Counted from the stretch's first letter, positions 50,135 through 59,859 are shown. The stretch: DNA of 64,000 nucleotides from Mannheimia glucosida (GCF_046267875.1 NZ_CP176502.1:1922001-1986000); one strand, 5' to 3'. The notes: generated by a model not told the origin, from the sequence alone. Program-made: numbers and translations.

Positions 50135-51016
50135 TTACTTTGATTGCTTTTTAGTTAACACAAACATAAACCAGCTTGAGACAAAAATAATCGCGTAACC
50201 TACCCAACTCCAGATATCCGGATATTGTTCAAAGAAGAACAGCCCTAAAATTGCACTAAATAATACAGAGGCATAACTATAAATTGAGATGTCTTTTGCC
50301 GCGGCATATTTATAGGCGGTAGTAACACAAAACTGCCCAATCGCAGAGGTTATTCCTGCTAACACTAAATAAACAACTTGTAAATTCGTTAGCACAACAT
50401 AATCAATGGCGACAAAGGGTAATAATATCAAGGTTGAAAAGGCAGAAAAAAAGAAAACAATAGTATTTGGCGATTCTACTTTTTCGGTTTTTGACAATAA
50501 TCTTAGGCATAAATAGGCAATAGCAGCAAAAACAGAGCCGACAATACCAATTAAATAAGGGATAAATCGAACATCAAGTGCAGGCTTAATAATAAAAAGA
50601 GCACCAATGAAAGCAACAATACATAAGAGCCATTGTGTTATAGAAGCTTTTTCTTTTAAAAAGATAGCGGACAGAATAATCAAAATAAAAGAAGTGAGCT
50701 TACCTATCATATCTACATCACTTAAAACAAGATGATCAATGATGTAAACCCCAACTAAAATACCAATTAACCCACTAATCGAACGGCAAAGCAACAAAAG
50801 ATGATTTTCTTTATGACCAAAGAACAATTGGTGATTTTTCCAAACAATATAACCGCTTATTAATGCCGTAATGCCATTACGAAAGATGGCTTTTTCCGCC
50901 ACAGGTAAATCACCTGATAAGAGAAGAAATACAGCCATAGTAGCAAAACTTAATGCCGACAAAAGCACACAAAAAATGGCTTTAAATAACGGTGAAAGCG
51001 AATTCCAAAAATCCAT
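50135..51016 (-). CDS. DMT-superfamily transporter with two EamA domains
   Basis: 293 residues, ten membrane segments in two five-helix repeats (about 10-140 and 150-285). Typical of drug/metabolite exporters in the EamA group. Substrate not predictable from sequence. Monocistronic, downstream of the pal terminator. Confidence 0.85.
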   Translation of the reverse strand: MDFWNSLSPLFKAIFCVLLSALSFATMAVFLLLSGDLPVAEKAIFRNGITALISGYIVWKNHQLFFGHKENHLLLLCRSISGLIGILVGVYIIDHLVLSDVDMIGKLTSFILIILSAIFLKEKASITQWLLCIVAFIGALFIIKPALDVRFIPYLIGIVGSVFAAIAYLCLRLLSKTEKVESPNTIVFFFSAFSTLILLPFVAIDYVVLTNLQVVYLVLAGITSAIGQFCVTTAYKYAAAKDISIYSYASVLFSAILGLFFFEQYPDIWSWVGYAIIFVSSWFMFVLTKKQSK

Positions 51017-51039
51017 AGTATAAAGCTTTTAATAAAAAT

Positions 51040-51063
51040 AAAGCCCTGATCATTCAGGGCTTT
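51040..51063 (-). terminator. Terminator of the tol-pal operon
   Basis: AAAGCCCTGA / TCAGGGCTTT stem with a TCAT loop; on the minus strand it is followed by ATTTTTATT. Confidence 0.88.
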
Positions 51064-51083
51064 CATTTAGAATAAACTAAGAA

Positions 51084-51557
51084 TTAGTATTCTAATACTG
51101 CACGACGGTTTTTCGCGTAGTCAGCTTCAGTGTGACCTAACACAGCTGGTTTTTCTTCACCGTAAGAAACAGTTGAAGTGTTGTTAGCACCTTTAGCTGA
51201 TAAGTAGCTTTTCACTGCATCTGCACGACGTTGACCTAATGCGATGTTGTACTCTGGAGTACCACGCTCATCAGCGTGACCAGCGATAGTTACGTTACCT
51301 TCAGTTTTTGCTAATAATTGAGCGTGAGCGTCTAATAATTGACGGTATTCACCTTCAACTGCATAGCTGTCAAAGCCGAAGTAAACTGTGTTGTATTGTG
51401 CTTTTAATTGTTCAGCAGTTAAACCACCGAATTCGCCTGCTGCATTTGCTGCTGCGTTTGCTGCTGCATTTGCCGCTGCGTCATCTGATGAGCTGCTACA
51501 TGCTGCTAATGCGAAAGCTGGTACTGCTACCATTAATACTTTAGCAAATTTTTTCAT
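51084..51557 (-). CDS. pal: Peptidoglycan-associated lipoprotein
   Basis: 157 residues. Lipoprotein signal with L-A-A-C lipobox near residue 17-20, an Ala/Asn-rich linker with repeated A-A-A-N units (about 27-40), then the OmpA-like domain with D-E-R-G-T-P-E-Y-N and R-R-A-D-A-V. Binds peptidoglycan from the outer membrane and pairs with TolB. The linker DNA is a 12-base imperfect tandem repeat. Confidence 0.96.
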   Translation of the reverse strand: MKKFAKVLMVAVPAFALAACSSSSDDAAANAAANAAANAAGEFGGLTAEQLKAQYNTVYFGFDSYAVEGEYRQLLDAHAQLLAKTEGNVTIAGHADERGTPEYNIALGQRRADAVKSYLSAKGANNTSTVSYGEEKPAVLGHTEADYAKNRRAVLEY

Positions 51558-51583
51558 TTGTTGCTCCTAATAGAGAAATATTA

Positions 51584-52870
51584 TTATTTAGTTAAGTATG
51601 GTGACCATGCAGGGAATTTATAATGTCCACCTGCGCCAGGCAAATTAGCTTTAAAACGCCCATCTGCAGACACCAATTGTAGCACTTTACTCGTACCTTT
51701 GGTAGAGCTATAAATAACCATAATGCCATTCGGTGAAATACTTGGACTTTCGTCTAAGAAAGTTGAACTCAGTACTTCTGTGCCACCTGAAGCGAGATCG
51801 CGTTTCACAACTCTATCACCGGCAATCATGATTAAATTCTTACCATCAGATGATACTTTCGCATTGTAGCTACCGCTACCGCCCATTGGGCTAGCACCAC
51901 CACCTGATGAACTCATTCTATAAACTTGTGGCGAACCTGCACGGTCAGAAGTGAAGTAGATTGTACTTCCGTCCGGAGACCAGCTCGGCTCTGTATTATT
52001 ACCTGCATTTGCAGTTAATTTACTTGGTGTACCGCCACCGCTACCAACAACATAAATATTTAACTCACCATCTTGGTTTGAGGCAAACGCAATGCGAGAA
52101 CCGTCTGGAGAGAATGCAGGCGCACCATTATGGCCTTTTAATGCTGCCACGACACGACGAGCGCCTGAACGAATATCGTGTACAACAACCTGCGCTTTTT
52201 TATTTTCAAATGTCACATAAGCTAATCTACTGCCATCTGGAGCCCATTCCGGCGACATTAATGGCTCTTTACTGGTTGTAATAGTAAAAGCATTAAAACC
52301 ATCATAATCAGATACTCGTAATTCATACGATGATACGCCACGTTGAACCACATACGCAATTTTAGTTCTAAATGCACCGCGAATTTGGGTTAATTTTTCA
52401 AATACCTCATCACTTACTGTATGCGCACCTTGACGAATTTGGGCTGCTGGCACAATAAATGAACCTTGGGCAATGACACCACCCACTGTACCCGATGTAC
52501 CAAGAGTATCAATTAATTGATAAGCGACATTATAACCGCCACCTGTGCTACTCACTTGGCCAACTACAATATTATCAATACCGATAGCACTCCATTGATC
52601 TGCCACCACTTCCGCTGCTGATCCCGGTTGAGCAGGCATTTGAGAGCGTTCAAGCGGTGTAAATTTACCACTATTTCGCAAATCATCAGAAATAATTTGT
52701 GCAACATCTGCCGGCACACCGCTGGCTTTAAATGGCACAACCGCAATCGGCTGAGCTATACTTACACCTTCATCAATAGAAATTCGCACATCAGAATCAG
52801 CAACCACCTGAGTTGTCAATAATGCTGAAAAGATGCCTATTACACCCGATATACGAGAGAATAATTTCAT
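51584..52870 (-). CDS. tolB: Tol-Pal system beta-propeller protein TolB
   Basis: 428 residues. Signal peptide to about residue 24, an N-terminal alpha/beta domain, then repeated W-x-P-D-G-S/F-S-P-D-G-S units of the six-bladed propeller (about 200-420). Periplasmic; binds Pal and TolA. Sixteen bases after tolA. Confidence 0.96.
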   Translation of the reverse strand: MKLFSRISGVIGIFSALLTTQVVADSDVRISIDEGVSIAQPIAVVPFKASGVPADVAQIISDDLRNSGKFTPLERSQMPAQPGSAAEVVADQWSAIGIDNIVVGQVSSTGGGYNVAYQLIDTLGTSGTVGGVIAQGSFIVPAAQIRQGAHTVSDEVFEKLTQIRGAFRTKIAYVVQRGVSSYELRVSDYDGFNAFTITTSKEPLMSPEWAPDGSRLAYVTFENKKAQVVVHDIRSGARRVVAALKGHNGAPAFSPDGSRIAFASNQDGELNIYVVGSGGGTPSKLTANAGNNTEPSWSPDGSTIYFTSDRAGSPQVYRMSSSGGGASPMGGSGSYNAKVSSDGKNLIMIAGDRVVKRDLASGGTEVLSSTFLDESPSISPNGIMVIYSSTKGTSKVLQLVSADGRFKANLPGAGGHYKFPAWSPYLTK

Positions 52871-52885
52871 TTGTAGTCCTCTAAA

Positions 52886-54157
52886 TTATTTAACTTTTAA
52901 ACTAAAATCAAGTGTTGGTGATTTAAACATATTATATACCGCATCTGATGGTGCAGGTGGTACTTTTCTAGTTGCCACTATTGCACTTACCGCTGCATCA
53001 CATACTGCTTTATCGCCACTGATAACTTGATAGTTAGTAATTGTGCCATCTCGACTTAAGAATATCTTAACATCACATTGTTTTCCGGCAAAACTTGGAT
53101 CAACCCGATATCGAGATTGAATTAATTTCTTAATTCGTTGACCATATGCATTACCATCTACATTAGTACCTTGCCCTAAGCCACTTGTACCACCAGAACC
53201 TTGTGATCCTGCTGAATTTTTGTTACCACCTTTACTTGAACCACCACCGATGTCTCCACTATTGAGGAAATCATCAAGTGCTTTATTGTTTTTCGCTTGG
53301 GCGGCTTTTGCCTCAGCAGCTGCCTTCGCTTTAGCTTCTTTTTCAGCCTTTTCTTTAGCAGCTTTCTCAGCTTTCGCTTTAGCTTCTTTCTCGGCTTTCT
53401 CTTTGGCTTCTTTTTCTGCTTTTGCTTTGGCTTCTTTCTCAGCCTTTTCTTTTGCTTCTTTTGCTTCTTTTTCTGCCTTGGCTTTAGCTTCTTTTTCTGC
53501 TTTTTCCTTCGCTTCTTTTGCCTGCTGTTCCTTCAGTTCTTTTTGCTCTTTTAACTTTTTCTCGGCTTCCGCTTTCTTCTGCTGTTCAAGTTTCTTTTCA
53601 AGAGCTTCTTTAGCTTTTTTCTCTTCTTCAGCTTGTTTAGCAGCAGCCTCTAAACGCTTAGCTTCTGCATCTGCTTTCAGTTTTGCTGCTTCAGCTGCTT
53701 TTTTACGAGTTGCTTCTTCTGCTTGCTGCTTTTTAAGCTCTTCTTGCTTAGCTTGTTCTTGCTTTTGCTGTTCTTGTAGTTTTTGCTGACGCTCAATTTC
53801 TTGCTGACGCTGTTTCTCTTGAATCGCCGCTAACTCAGCTTGTTTCTGTTTTTGGATCTCTTCCGGAATCGGTTTATCTTCCACATCTTCTTCAACAGCT
53901 TCCTCTTTAGGCTCTACCTTTGGCTTCGATGCTTTTGAGCCTTTTTTCTCTGCCAATAACTGCCCATATTCAGCAGCCACTTGCCCGGTATCTACCATCA
54001 CAGCTTCAAAGCTATCGCTATCGCCACCACTGCCACCAGCCGCAGCGAGTTCCGTCTTAGTGAAAAGAGACCCGAGCAATAACAACCCGATTAACAATAT
54101 ATGCAATAAGATCGAAACAATAACCGCTAGCTCTAGTCTATCTTGTTGAGATTTCAC
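52886..54157 (-). CDS. tolA: Tol-Pal membrane-anchored protein TolA
   Basis: 423 residues. One membrane segment near 9-33, a long Lys/Glu/Ala coiled rod (about 95-300) with many K-A-E-K-E-A-K repeats, a Gly/Ser linker (~305-335), and the C-terminal domain with the C-D-V-K and V-C-D-A cysteines. Spans the periplasm and transmits energy from TolQR. The repeated rod DNA may vary in length. Confidence 0.95.
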   Translation of the reverse strand: MKSQQDRLELAVIVSILLHILLIGLLLLGSLFTKTELAAAGGSGGDSDSFEAVMVDTGQVAAEYGQLLAEKKGSKASKPKVEPKEEAVEEDVEDKPIPEEIQKQKQAELAAIQEKQRQQEIERQQKLQEQQKQEQAKQEELKKQQAEEATRKKAAEAAKLKADAEAKRLEAAAKQAEEEKKAKEALEKKLEQQKKAEAEKKLKEQKELKEQQAKEAKEKAEKEAKAKAEKEAKEAKEKAEKEAKAKAEKEAKEKAEKEAKAKAEKAAKEKAEKEAKAKAAAEAKAAQAKNNKALDDFLNSGDIGGGSSKGGNKNSAGSQGSGGTSGLGQGTNVDGNAYGQRIKKLIQSRYRVDPSFAGKQCDVKIFLSRDGTITNYQVISGDKAVCDAAVSAIVATRKVPPAPSDAVYNMFKSPTLDFSLKVK

Positions 54158-54170
54158 ACGTTATCCTTGG

Positions 54171-54608
54171 CTATTTACCTTCTGTCATTAAACCTACCGA
54201 TTTCACTCCGGCATCTTTAAGTAGTGTAATACCTTTCATAATTTCTTCATAAGGTACTACTTTATCACCGGCAACTAAAAATAAGGTATTGTTATCTTTT
54301 TGAAATTGTTCCCCTGCATAGGCAACAACTTCTGATTCATTAATATTCTCTTGCCCATTACTTTGCACATAGTTACCGTCAATTTTCAATTTATATTCAC
54401 CAACACCTGCCACCTCCAAAATCACTGGAGTTTTATCTTCATTAGAAACTGATTGGCTATGCGTATCTTCCGGTAAATTCACTTCTACACTTTGACTGAT
54501 AATTGGGGCCGTTGCCATAAAAATCAGCAATAATACCAACAATACATCAAGAAATGGAACAATGTTGATTTCTGATTTAATGTCATTACGTTTTAAACGA
54601 CGAGACAT
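54171..54608 (-). CDS. tolR: Tol-Pal proton-channel subunit TolR
   Basis: 145 residues from the ATG at 54608 (AGAGGA upstream; longer frame to 54635 rejected). ExbD/TolR family: one membrane segment with the proton-site Asp in V-P-F-L-D-V-L-L-V-L-L-L near 21-32. Thirteen bases before tolA. Confidence 0.95.
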   Translation of the reverse strand: MSRRLKRNDIKSEINIVPFLDVLLVLLLIFMATAPIISQSVEVNLPEDTHSQSVSNEDKTPVILEVAGVGEYKLKIDGNYVQSNGQENINESEVVAYAGEQFQKDNNTLFLVAGDKVVPYEEIMKGITLLKDAGVKSVGLMTEGK

Positions 54609-54688
54609 ATATTCCTCTTTACAGGTGCTTAGCACCTTAATTGATCTGAAATAACCGGCACAGTGTCCCGGTCTCGAATAATGCGGTT

Positions 54689-54746
54689 ACAAGCGGTCTT
54701 TTTTACGCAAAACTTTACAAATTTTCATTAAAAATCAACCGCTTGT
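54689..54746. repeat. Inverted uptake sequences between tolQ and tolR
   Basis: ACAAGCGGT (54689-54697) and ACCGCTTGT (54738-54746) in inverted orientation, 40 bases apart, inside the tol operon just after the tolQ stop. It could lower read-through; with such a loop it is not a strong terminator. Confidence 0.75.
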
Positions 54747-54749
54747 AGA

Positions 54750-55430
54750 TTATCTTTTTGAAAAAGCCTGACGGTGTAATAAGGTCGTGAACTCATCAAT
54801 GAAATTCACATACCCTTGCTCAACTTTACCTAAACGTAAATTCAAACGGTTATATGCCATTACTGCAGGAATCGCCGCAAATAAACCGATAGCCGTTGCA
54901 ATTAATGCTTCTGCAATACCCGGTGCGACTGATTGTAAAGTTGCTTGCTTAACTGCACTTAATCCCATAAAGGAGTGCATAATTCCCCAAACCGTTCCGA
55001 ATAAACCAATATATGGGCTGATTGAACCCACTGTGCCTAAAAACGGAATGTAGTTTTCTAAACTTTCCATTTCACGGTTTAATGCTAAGTTCATCGCTCG
55101 GGTAGAACCTTGAATAATCGATTCTGGCGCATCTGGGTTCGCTTGTTGTAAACGGGTAAATTCTTTAAACCCAACATAAAAGATTTGCTCTGAACCATTT
55201 AATGCATCACGACGATTCTCTAAACCTTGGTGTAAACGGTTTAGATCTTCCCCTGACCAGAATCGATCTTCAAAAGCAAGGGAATCTTTTTTGGCTTTAG
55301 TTAAAATTTTGCTGCGCTGAATAATCACCGCCCAAGACAAAATTGAGAATACAATAAGGATCAGCATCACGATCTTTACCACAATACTTGCTTCTAAAAA
55401 TAACGAAAGAAGACTAAATTCAGTTTGCAT
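54750..55430 (-). CDS. tolQ: Tol-Pal proton-channel subunit TolQ
   Basis: 226 residues, three membrane segments; MotA/TolQ/ExbB family blocks: G-T-V-G-S-I-S-P-Y-I-G-L-F-G-T-V-W-G-I-M near 132-151 and E-A-L-I-A-T-A-I-G-L-F-A-A-I-P near 177-191. Works with TolR to energise TolA. Confidence 0.96.
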   Translation of the reverse strand: MQTEFSLLSLFLEASIVVKIVMLILIVFSILSWAVIIQRSKILTKAKKDSLAFEDRFWSGEDLNRLHQGLENRRDALNGSEQIFYVGFKEFTRLQQANPDAPESIIQGSTRAMNLALNREMESLENYIPFLGTVGSISPYIGLFGTVWGIMHSFMGLSAVKQATLQSVAPGIAEALIATAIGLFAAIPAVMAYNRLNLRLGKVEQGYVNFIDEFTTLLHRQAFSKR

Positions 55431-55451
55431 TAATAAAACTCCGAATAGTTT

Positions 55452-55859
55452 TTAAATAGAAAAATAACTTTTTTGTAATGCTTGACGAATATCATCAGGA
55501 ATTGCAACCGGCTTCATTTTGATTAAATCAACACAAGCGACCGTAACATTTGCCTCACTCAGACAATCGCCATCTTTCCACAATCGTTGTTTAAAGATAA
55601 GGGTTGCTTTCTTCAATTCTGAGAGTGTTGTTTCCACATTTAATAAATCATCTAAACGAGCAGGGAGCTTATAATCTATTTCAATCCTCTTAACCACAAA
55701 AGCAAGGGATTGGCTAAAAAGTTCCTGCTGTGAGAAATGCTGCTGTCTCAAAAATTCCGTTCTTGCCCGCTCAAAAAAATTCAGATAGTTGGAATGATAA
55801 ACTACTCCGCCGGCATCAGTATCTTCATAATAAACACGAATCGGGAAATCCATAAGCAT
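55452..55859 (-). CDS. ybgC: Tol-Pal-associated acyl-CoA thioesterase
   Basis: 135 residues from the ATG at 55859 (GAGAGA six bases upstream; starts at 55853 or 55871 also possible). Hot-dog fold with Y-Y-E-D-T-D-A-G-G-V-V-Y-H-S-N-Y, holding the catalytic Asp. First gene of the ybgC-tolQRAB-pal order known from many gamma-proteobacteria. Confidence 0.94.
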   Translation of the reverse strand: MLMDFPIRVYYEDTDAGGVVYHSNYLNFFERARTEFLRQQHFSQQELFSQSLAFVVKRIEIDYKLPARLDDLLNVETTLSELKKATLIFKQRLWKDGDCLSEANVTVACVDLIKMKPVAIPDDIRQALQKSYFSI

Positions 55860-56015
55860 TATTTCTCTCATTCAAAATGAAAAAACGCCCAAAATTTAGG
55901 CGCAAATTGTGAGATATTTTAGAATCAGAAATATTGTTATGCAAGTATATTTTTTGGTAAATTGCAAAAATATTTTTTATCTATCAAAAATAAAAATAGA
56001 GACATAAAAATGCCT

Positions 56016-56303
56016 CTATTTAACAAGTAAAATCCATAATGCCGAAATAACAATAAGGTAACCTAGAAGTGGTAAAAAAATCACTTTCCAAAGAGCAGCT
56101 CGGATTTCAAATCCAATTCCATGTACCCATAAAATAGCCATACCATAAAATACCAACATTGCTAAATACGGCGTTTTTCCACCAAAAGAAAGAGCGAAAG
56201 CGGTCGAATTTACCCAAATAGTTGCAAATAATACAGTCGCTAAAATAAAAGAAAGGGCTTTTAACAAGCCCTTTGCTGTTAAGTTATAGAGTTTATGAAT
56301 CAT
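56016..56303 (-). CDS. ybgE: Cytochrome bd operon protein YbgE
   Basis: 95 residues with three hydrophobic segments and a short N terminus (M-I-H-K-L-Y). It starts in the last base of the cydX stop (TAATG). Member of the cyd operon in this family of bacteria; its role is not settled. Confidence 0.86.
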   Translation of the reverse strand: MIHKLYNLTAKGLLKALSFILATVLFATIWVNSTAFALSFGGKTPYLAMLVFYGMAILWVHGIGFEIRAALWKVIFLPLLGYLIVISALWILLVK

Positions 56304-56401
56304 TACTCGTCAAACTTACCTGTTTTTTCAATGCTGATCGTGATGACTGTTGCAAAGAAGATTGCAAGCAATACACCTAAGACCCAAGTTACATAAAACA
56401 T
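56303..56401 (-). CDS. cydX: Cytochrome bd accessory subunit CydX
   Basis: 32 residues: M-F-Y-V-T-W-V-L-G, one membrane helix, then E-K-T-G. This is the CydX pattern. It supports assembly and stability of cytochrome bd. GGAGACAC precedes the start, 14 bases after cydB; too short for standard ORF calling. Confidence 0.95.
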   Translation of the reverse strand: MFYVTWVLGVLLAIFFATVITISIEKTGKFDE

Positions 56402-56415
56402 ATTGTGTCTCCTTA

Positions 56416-57549
56416 TTAGTAAGCTGCTTTATTTTCTTCTAAATAACTAGCATCTAAACGACCATACATTTTGATATATGACCAAATAGTATATGCTAAT
56501 ACTAACGGTACAAAGATACCAGCAACAAATAACATTACAGTTAATGTTGTGTGGCTAGCAGTAGCGTCCCAAACCGTTAAACTCATTTCTGGGTGAGTAA
56601 TTGACGGCATAATGAATGGGAACATTGATACTGCGGCAGTTAAAATGACCCCAACAATCATCAATGATGATGAGAAGAATGCTAAACCTGAACGATTTGC
56701 TTTAGAGGCAATAATAGTCAGTAATGCACCTACTACAACTAATGCAGGAACAACCCATAATACAGGCATTTCAGCATAATTTCTAAACCATGCACCAGCT
56801 TGAACCGCTACAGTTTTATTCGTCAATAGAGATTGCGCATTATGATCTAACTCGCTTGTGATCACAAAACCATCTTTAAAATATAACCATACACCTGCAA
56901 GAATAAATGCCACTAATACAATAGAAGCTGTCACTTGTGCCACTTTTCTTGAGTTGTTATGTAGCTCATCAGTAGTTTTCATTTGTAACCAAGTTGCACC
57001 CTGTGTGGTTAACATCATTAAGCTGATAATACCGCACACTAATGCAAATGGATTTAATAAACCAAAGAATGAACCCGTATATTGTGATTGGTTAATATTA
57101 TTAAATTCAAATGGTACACCTTGTAATAAGTTACCAAATGCAACACCGAATACTAATGATGGAACGAAACCACCAATAAATAATCCCCAATCCCAAGCAC
57201 TACGCCATTTCGGATTATCAATTTTTGCACGATACTCAAAACCTACAGGGCGGAAAAATAATGCCGCAAGAACAAGTACCATTGCAATATAGAAACCCGA
57301 GAACGAAGTTGCATAGACTGTTGGCCATGCAGCGAAGATCGCACCGCCAGCAGTCAATAACCATACTTGGTTACCATCCCAGTGAGGCGCAATTGTGTTG
57401 ATCATAATACGACGTTCAACATTACTTTTACCAATGATAGGTAAAAGGTTTAATACGCCCATATCAAAGCCATCGGTGATCGCAAAGCCAATTAACAATA
57501 CCGCAATTAAGATCCACCAAATAAAGCGGAGAATTTCATAATCGATCAT
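56416..57549 (-). CDS. cydB: Cytochrome bd ubiquinol oxidase subunit II
   Basis: 377 residues, about eight to nine membrane segments. D-G-F-D-M-G-V near 27-33 and P-H-W-D-G-N-Q-V-W near 55-63 are family motifs. Partner of CydA; 12 bases after it. Confidence 0.96.
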   Translation of the reverse strand: MIDYEILRFIWWILIAVLLIGFAITDGFDMGVLNLLPIIGKSNVERRIMINTIAPHWDGNQVWLLTAGGAIFAAWPTVYATSFSGFYIAMVLVLAALFFRPVGFEYRAKIDNPKWRSAWDWGLFIGGFVPSLVFGVAFGNLLQGVPFEFNNINQSQYTGSFFGLLNPFALVCGIISLMMLTTQGATWLQMKTTDELHNNSRKVAQVTASIVLVAFILAGVWLYFKDGFVITSELDHNAQSLLTNKTVAVQAGAWFRNYAEMPVLWVVPALVVVGALLTIIASKANRSGLAFFSSSLMIVGVILTAAVSMFPFIMPSITHPEMSLTVWDATASHTTLTVMLFVAGIFVPLVLAYTIWSYIKMYGRLDASYLEENKAAY

Positions 57550-57561
57550 TTCTAACTCCTA

Positions 57562-59112
57562 TTATTTAGTTGATTGCTCAAAGTAATAACGACCTGTTTT
57601 TAATGCACTTGGGCCAAGACGACCATATTTAAACATTAAATACATTTCTACAACTAAGAATAGTGTATATAAACCACACAGTAAGCCGATTGTGAACCAT
57701 AAATCACCTGTTGTTAATGCCGAGTTTGACACTCCAACAGGCAACATTTCATAGATAGCCCAAGGCTGGCGACCATATTCGGCAAGGAACCAACCAGATT
57801 CAATCGCAATCCAAGGTAATGGAAGACCTAATAATAATCCTCTTAGTAAGAAGCGACTACTTTCTACCTTACCGCGCATATTTTGAATAAACGCTGTTGT
57901 AATTAAGATAAGCATCAAGAAGCCAGATAACATCATTACACGGAATGCCCAGAATGTAGGGCCTACATTTGGAATTGTATTATCTGCTGCTTTTTGAATT
58001 TGCTCTTCAGTTGCATCGACAACATTAGGCGTATATTGCTTTAATAATAATCCGAAACCTAAATCTTTTTGTACGGCTTTAAATGCTTCTTTATCTGCTT
58101 CTGTATAATTGCCAGAACGTAATTTTTCTAATAACCCGTAGGCTACCATACCGGTACGAACACGTTGTTCATTAATCACGCGAATATCTTTTAAGCCTTT
58201 AATTTCAGTATCTAAAGAACGGGTTGCAATAATACCTGCTGCATAAGGAATATGGATTGAGAATTCATTTTTCATTTCTGCAGTATTTGGAATCACAAAA
58301 GCATTCCAAGCAGCTGGAGCAGGTTGAGTTTCAAATTCACCTTCCATTGCCGCTAATTTAGTTGGCTGAGCTTTACCAATTTCATAACCGGATTCATCAC
58401 CCATAATAAGTACAGAAATAATCGCAATTAAACCAAAACTTGCGCCTACCGAGAATGAACGTTTTGCAAAGCCTAAGTCACGACCTTTTAAGATATAGTA
58501 TGAACTAATACCTAATACAAAAATAGCACCACAAACATAGCCTGCGGTTACAGTATGTAAGAATTTAGATTGTGTAACTGGGTTTAATACAAGTTCAGAG
58601 AAGCTTGAAAGCTCCATTCGCATGGTTTCAAAGTTGAATTCAGAAGCAATCGGGTTTTGCATCCAACCATTAGCAACTAAAATCCATAGTGCAGAGAAGT
58701 TAGAACCAAACGCAACACAGTAAGTTGCTAATAAATGTTTCGCTTTCGATAAACGTTCCCAGCCAAAGAAGAACAAGCCCACAAAGGTAGATTCTAAGAA
58801 GAACGCCATTAAACCTTCAATCGCTAATGGAGCGCCAAAAATATCACCTACATAATGAGAATAATATGACCAGTTCATACCAAACTGGAATTCCATTGTA
58901 ATACCAGTTGTTACCCCTAGGGCAAAGTTAATACCGAATAATTTACCCCAGAATTTAGTCATATCTTTATATACTTCTTTACCCGTAGTTACATACAGGG
59001 TTTCCATCACCACAAGGACGAAAGAAAGACCTAATGTAAGCGGTACGAATAAGAAGTGATAGAGTGCAGTTAGAGCAAACTGCAAACGTGAGAGTTCAAC
59101 TACATCTAACAT
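57562..59112 (-). CDS. cydA: Cytochrome bd ubiquinol oxidase subunit I
   Basis: 516 residues. His19 in A-L-Y-H-F-L-F-V is the haem ligand of the family; the G-R-Q-P-W motif is near 455 and the quinol-binding Q loop near 240-330. Haem b558/b595/d-type high-affinity oxidase for low oxygen. First gene of cydABX-ybgE. Confidence 0.97.
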   Translation of the reverse strand: MLDVVELSRLQFALTALYHFLFVPLTLGLSFVLVVMETLYVTTGKEVYKDMTKFWGKLFGINFALGVTTGITMEFQFGMNWSYYSHYVGDIFGAPLAIEGLMAFFLESTFVGLFFFGWERLSKAKHLLATYCVAFGSNFSALWILVANGWMQNPIASEFNFETMRMELSSFSELVLNPVTQSKFLHTVTAGYVCGAIFVLGISSYYILKGRDLGFAKRSFSVGASFGLIAIISVLIMGDESGYEIGKAQPTKLAAMEGEFETQPAPAAWNAFVIPNTAEMKNEFSIHIPYAAGIIATRSLDTEIKGLKDIRVINEQRVRTGMVAYGLLEKLRSGNYTEADKEAFKAVQKDLGFGLLLKQYTPNVVDATEEQIQKAADNTIPNVGPTFWAFRVMMLSGFLMLILITTAFIQNMRGKVESSRFLLRGLLLGLPLPWIAIESGWFLAEYGRQPWAIYEMLPVGVSNSALTTGDLWFTIGLLCGLYTLFLVVEMYLMFKYGRLGPSALKTGRYYFEQSTK

Positions 59113-59527
59113 CTCAAACCTCTTATATTAATATACTAATTTGACAATTAGATTACTGTAAAAGTAATCACCCACAAATTCACTCAATTCTAATAAATAA
59201 CCCAAATTGGTTAATTTTATAATAAAGTGTCGGCGAGTATTCTACCTGTAAATAGCTAATTAAAAAATAGTAATTTTGTTATATTCGTCACAAAATTGGT
59301 TTATTTATGTAATAATTGCTATTTAACCTACTAAATAACACGGTTATACTTAACAAATAAGTAACAATTTATTTACTATTTTTTATACTAACGATCTTGA
59401 AAATTTATTCTTGGCAAAAAGATCTTAGTTTTAGATGACTTTAAATTAAAGTTCTGATAACATCAGAAAGCTTTATTAATTAACATATTAGATTTTTAAT
59501 TTTAAACACTTAATGTGTGGAGAACGC
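59113..59527. promoter_or_regulatory. cydA upstream region with an ArcA-like box
   Basis: About 400 AT-rich bases without a gene, divergent between cydA and the small exported protein. At 59351-59365, the minus strand reads GTTACTTATTTGTTA, i.e. GTTA-N7-GTTA, the spacing of ArcA direct repeats. I saw no clear FNR site. ArcA control of cydAB is well known in enterics. Confidence 0.5.
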
Positions 59528-59854
59528 ATGCTAAAAAGAATTTTAGGAATAACACTTTGTACCATATTGGTTTCCAGTAATGCTATAGCAAGTGTTAAAA
59601 CCTCATCACTTACAGTTGCAAAACCTACTTTAAGTAAAAATTTGCCAACTGAATGTGAGAAAATGTTTAACACGGCAAATAAATTGGTCTCTGATGCAGA
59701 AAGACAGCCTGGTACTCATACTCAAGTGCTAAAAATGAAAAATAAACTTTCTTTAACAAAGCAACAAATCCTAAAAATGGATTCTGAATTACAACAAAAA
59801 AGTTGCGAGAAAGGTTTAACAGCACTAAACAGCCTTAAACAAAAACATCAATAA
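59528..59854 (+). CDS. Small exported protein of unknown function
   Basis: 108 residues from the ATG at 59528 (GGAGAACGC upstream). Signal peptide with M-L-K-R start and A-I-A cleavage near residue 21. Mature part is basic and helical, with two cysteines (E-C-E-K and S-C-E-K) that may form a disulfide. It resembles small Pasteurellaceae periplasmic proteins (possibly DUF5339), but I am not sure of the family. Confidence 0.7.
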   Translation: MLKRILGITLCTILVSSNAIASVKTSSLTVAKPTLSKNLPTECEKMFNTANKLVSDAERQPGTHTQVLKMKNKLSLTKQQILKMDSELQQKSCEKGLTALNSLKQKHQ

Positions 59855-59859
59855 ACGCT

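Noticed and set aside
53290..53560. Regular repeats that could suggest a CRISPR array
   Set aside because: They are coding repeats of tolA without unique spacers of constant length; no cas genes are in the window.
53220..53789. Long open frame on the strand opposite tolA, rich in Ser, Phe and Ala
   Set aside because: It is the complement of the Lys/Glu/Ala rod codons of tolA; such frames are by-products of the repeat, and no ribosome site or family match is seen.
59488..59673. Minus-strand frame overlapping the small exported protein gene
   Set aside because: The plus-strand gene has a Shine-Dalgarno, signal peptide and terminator; the opposite frame has none.
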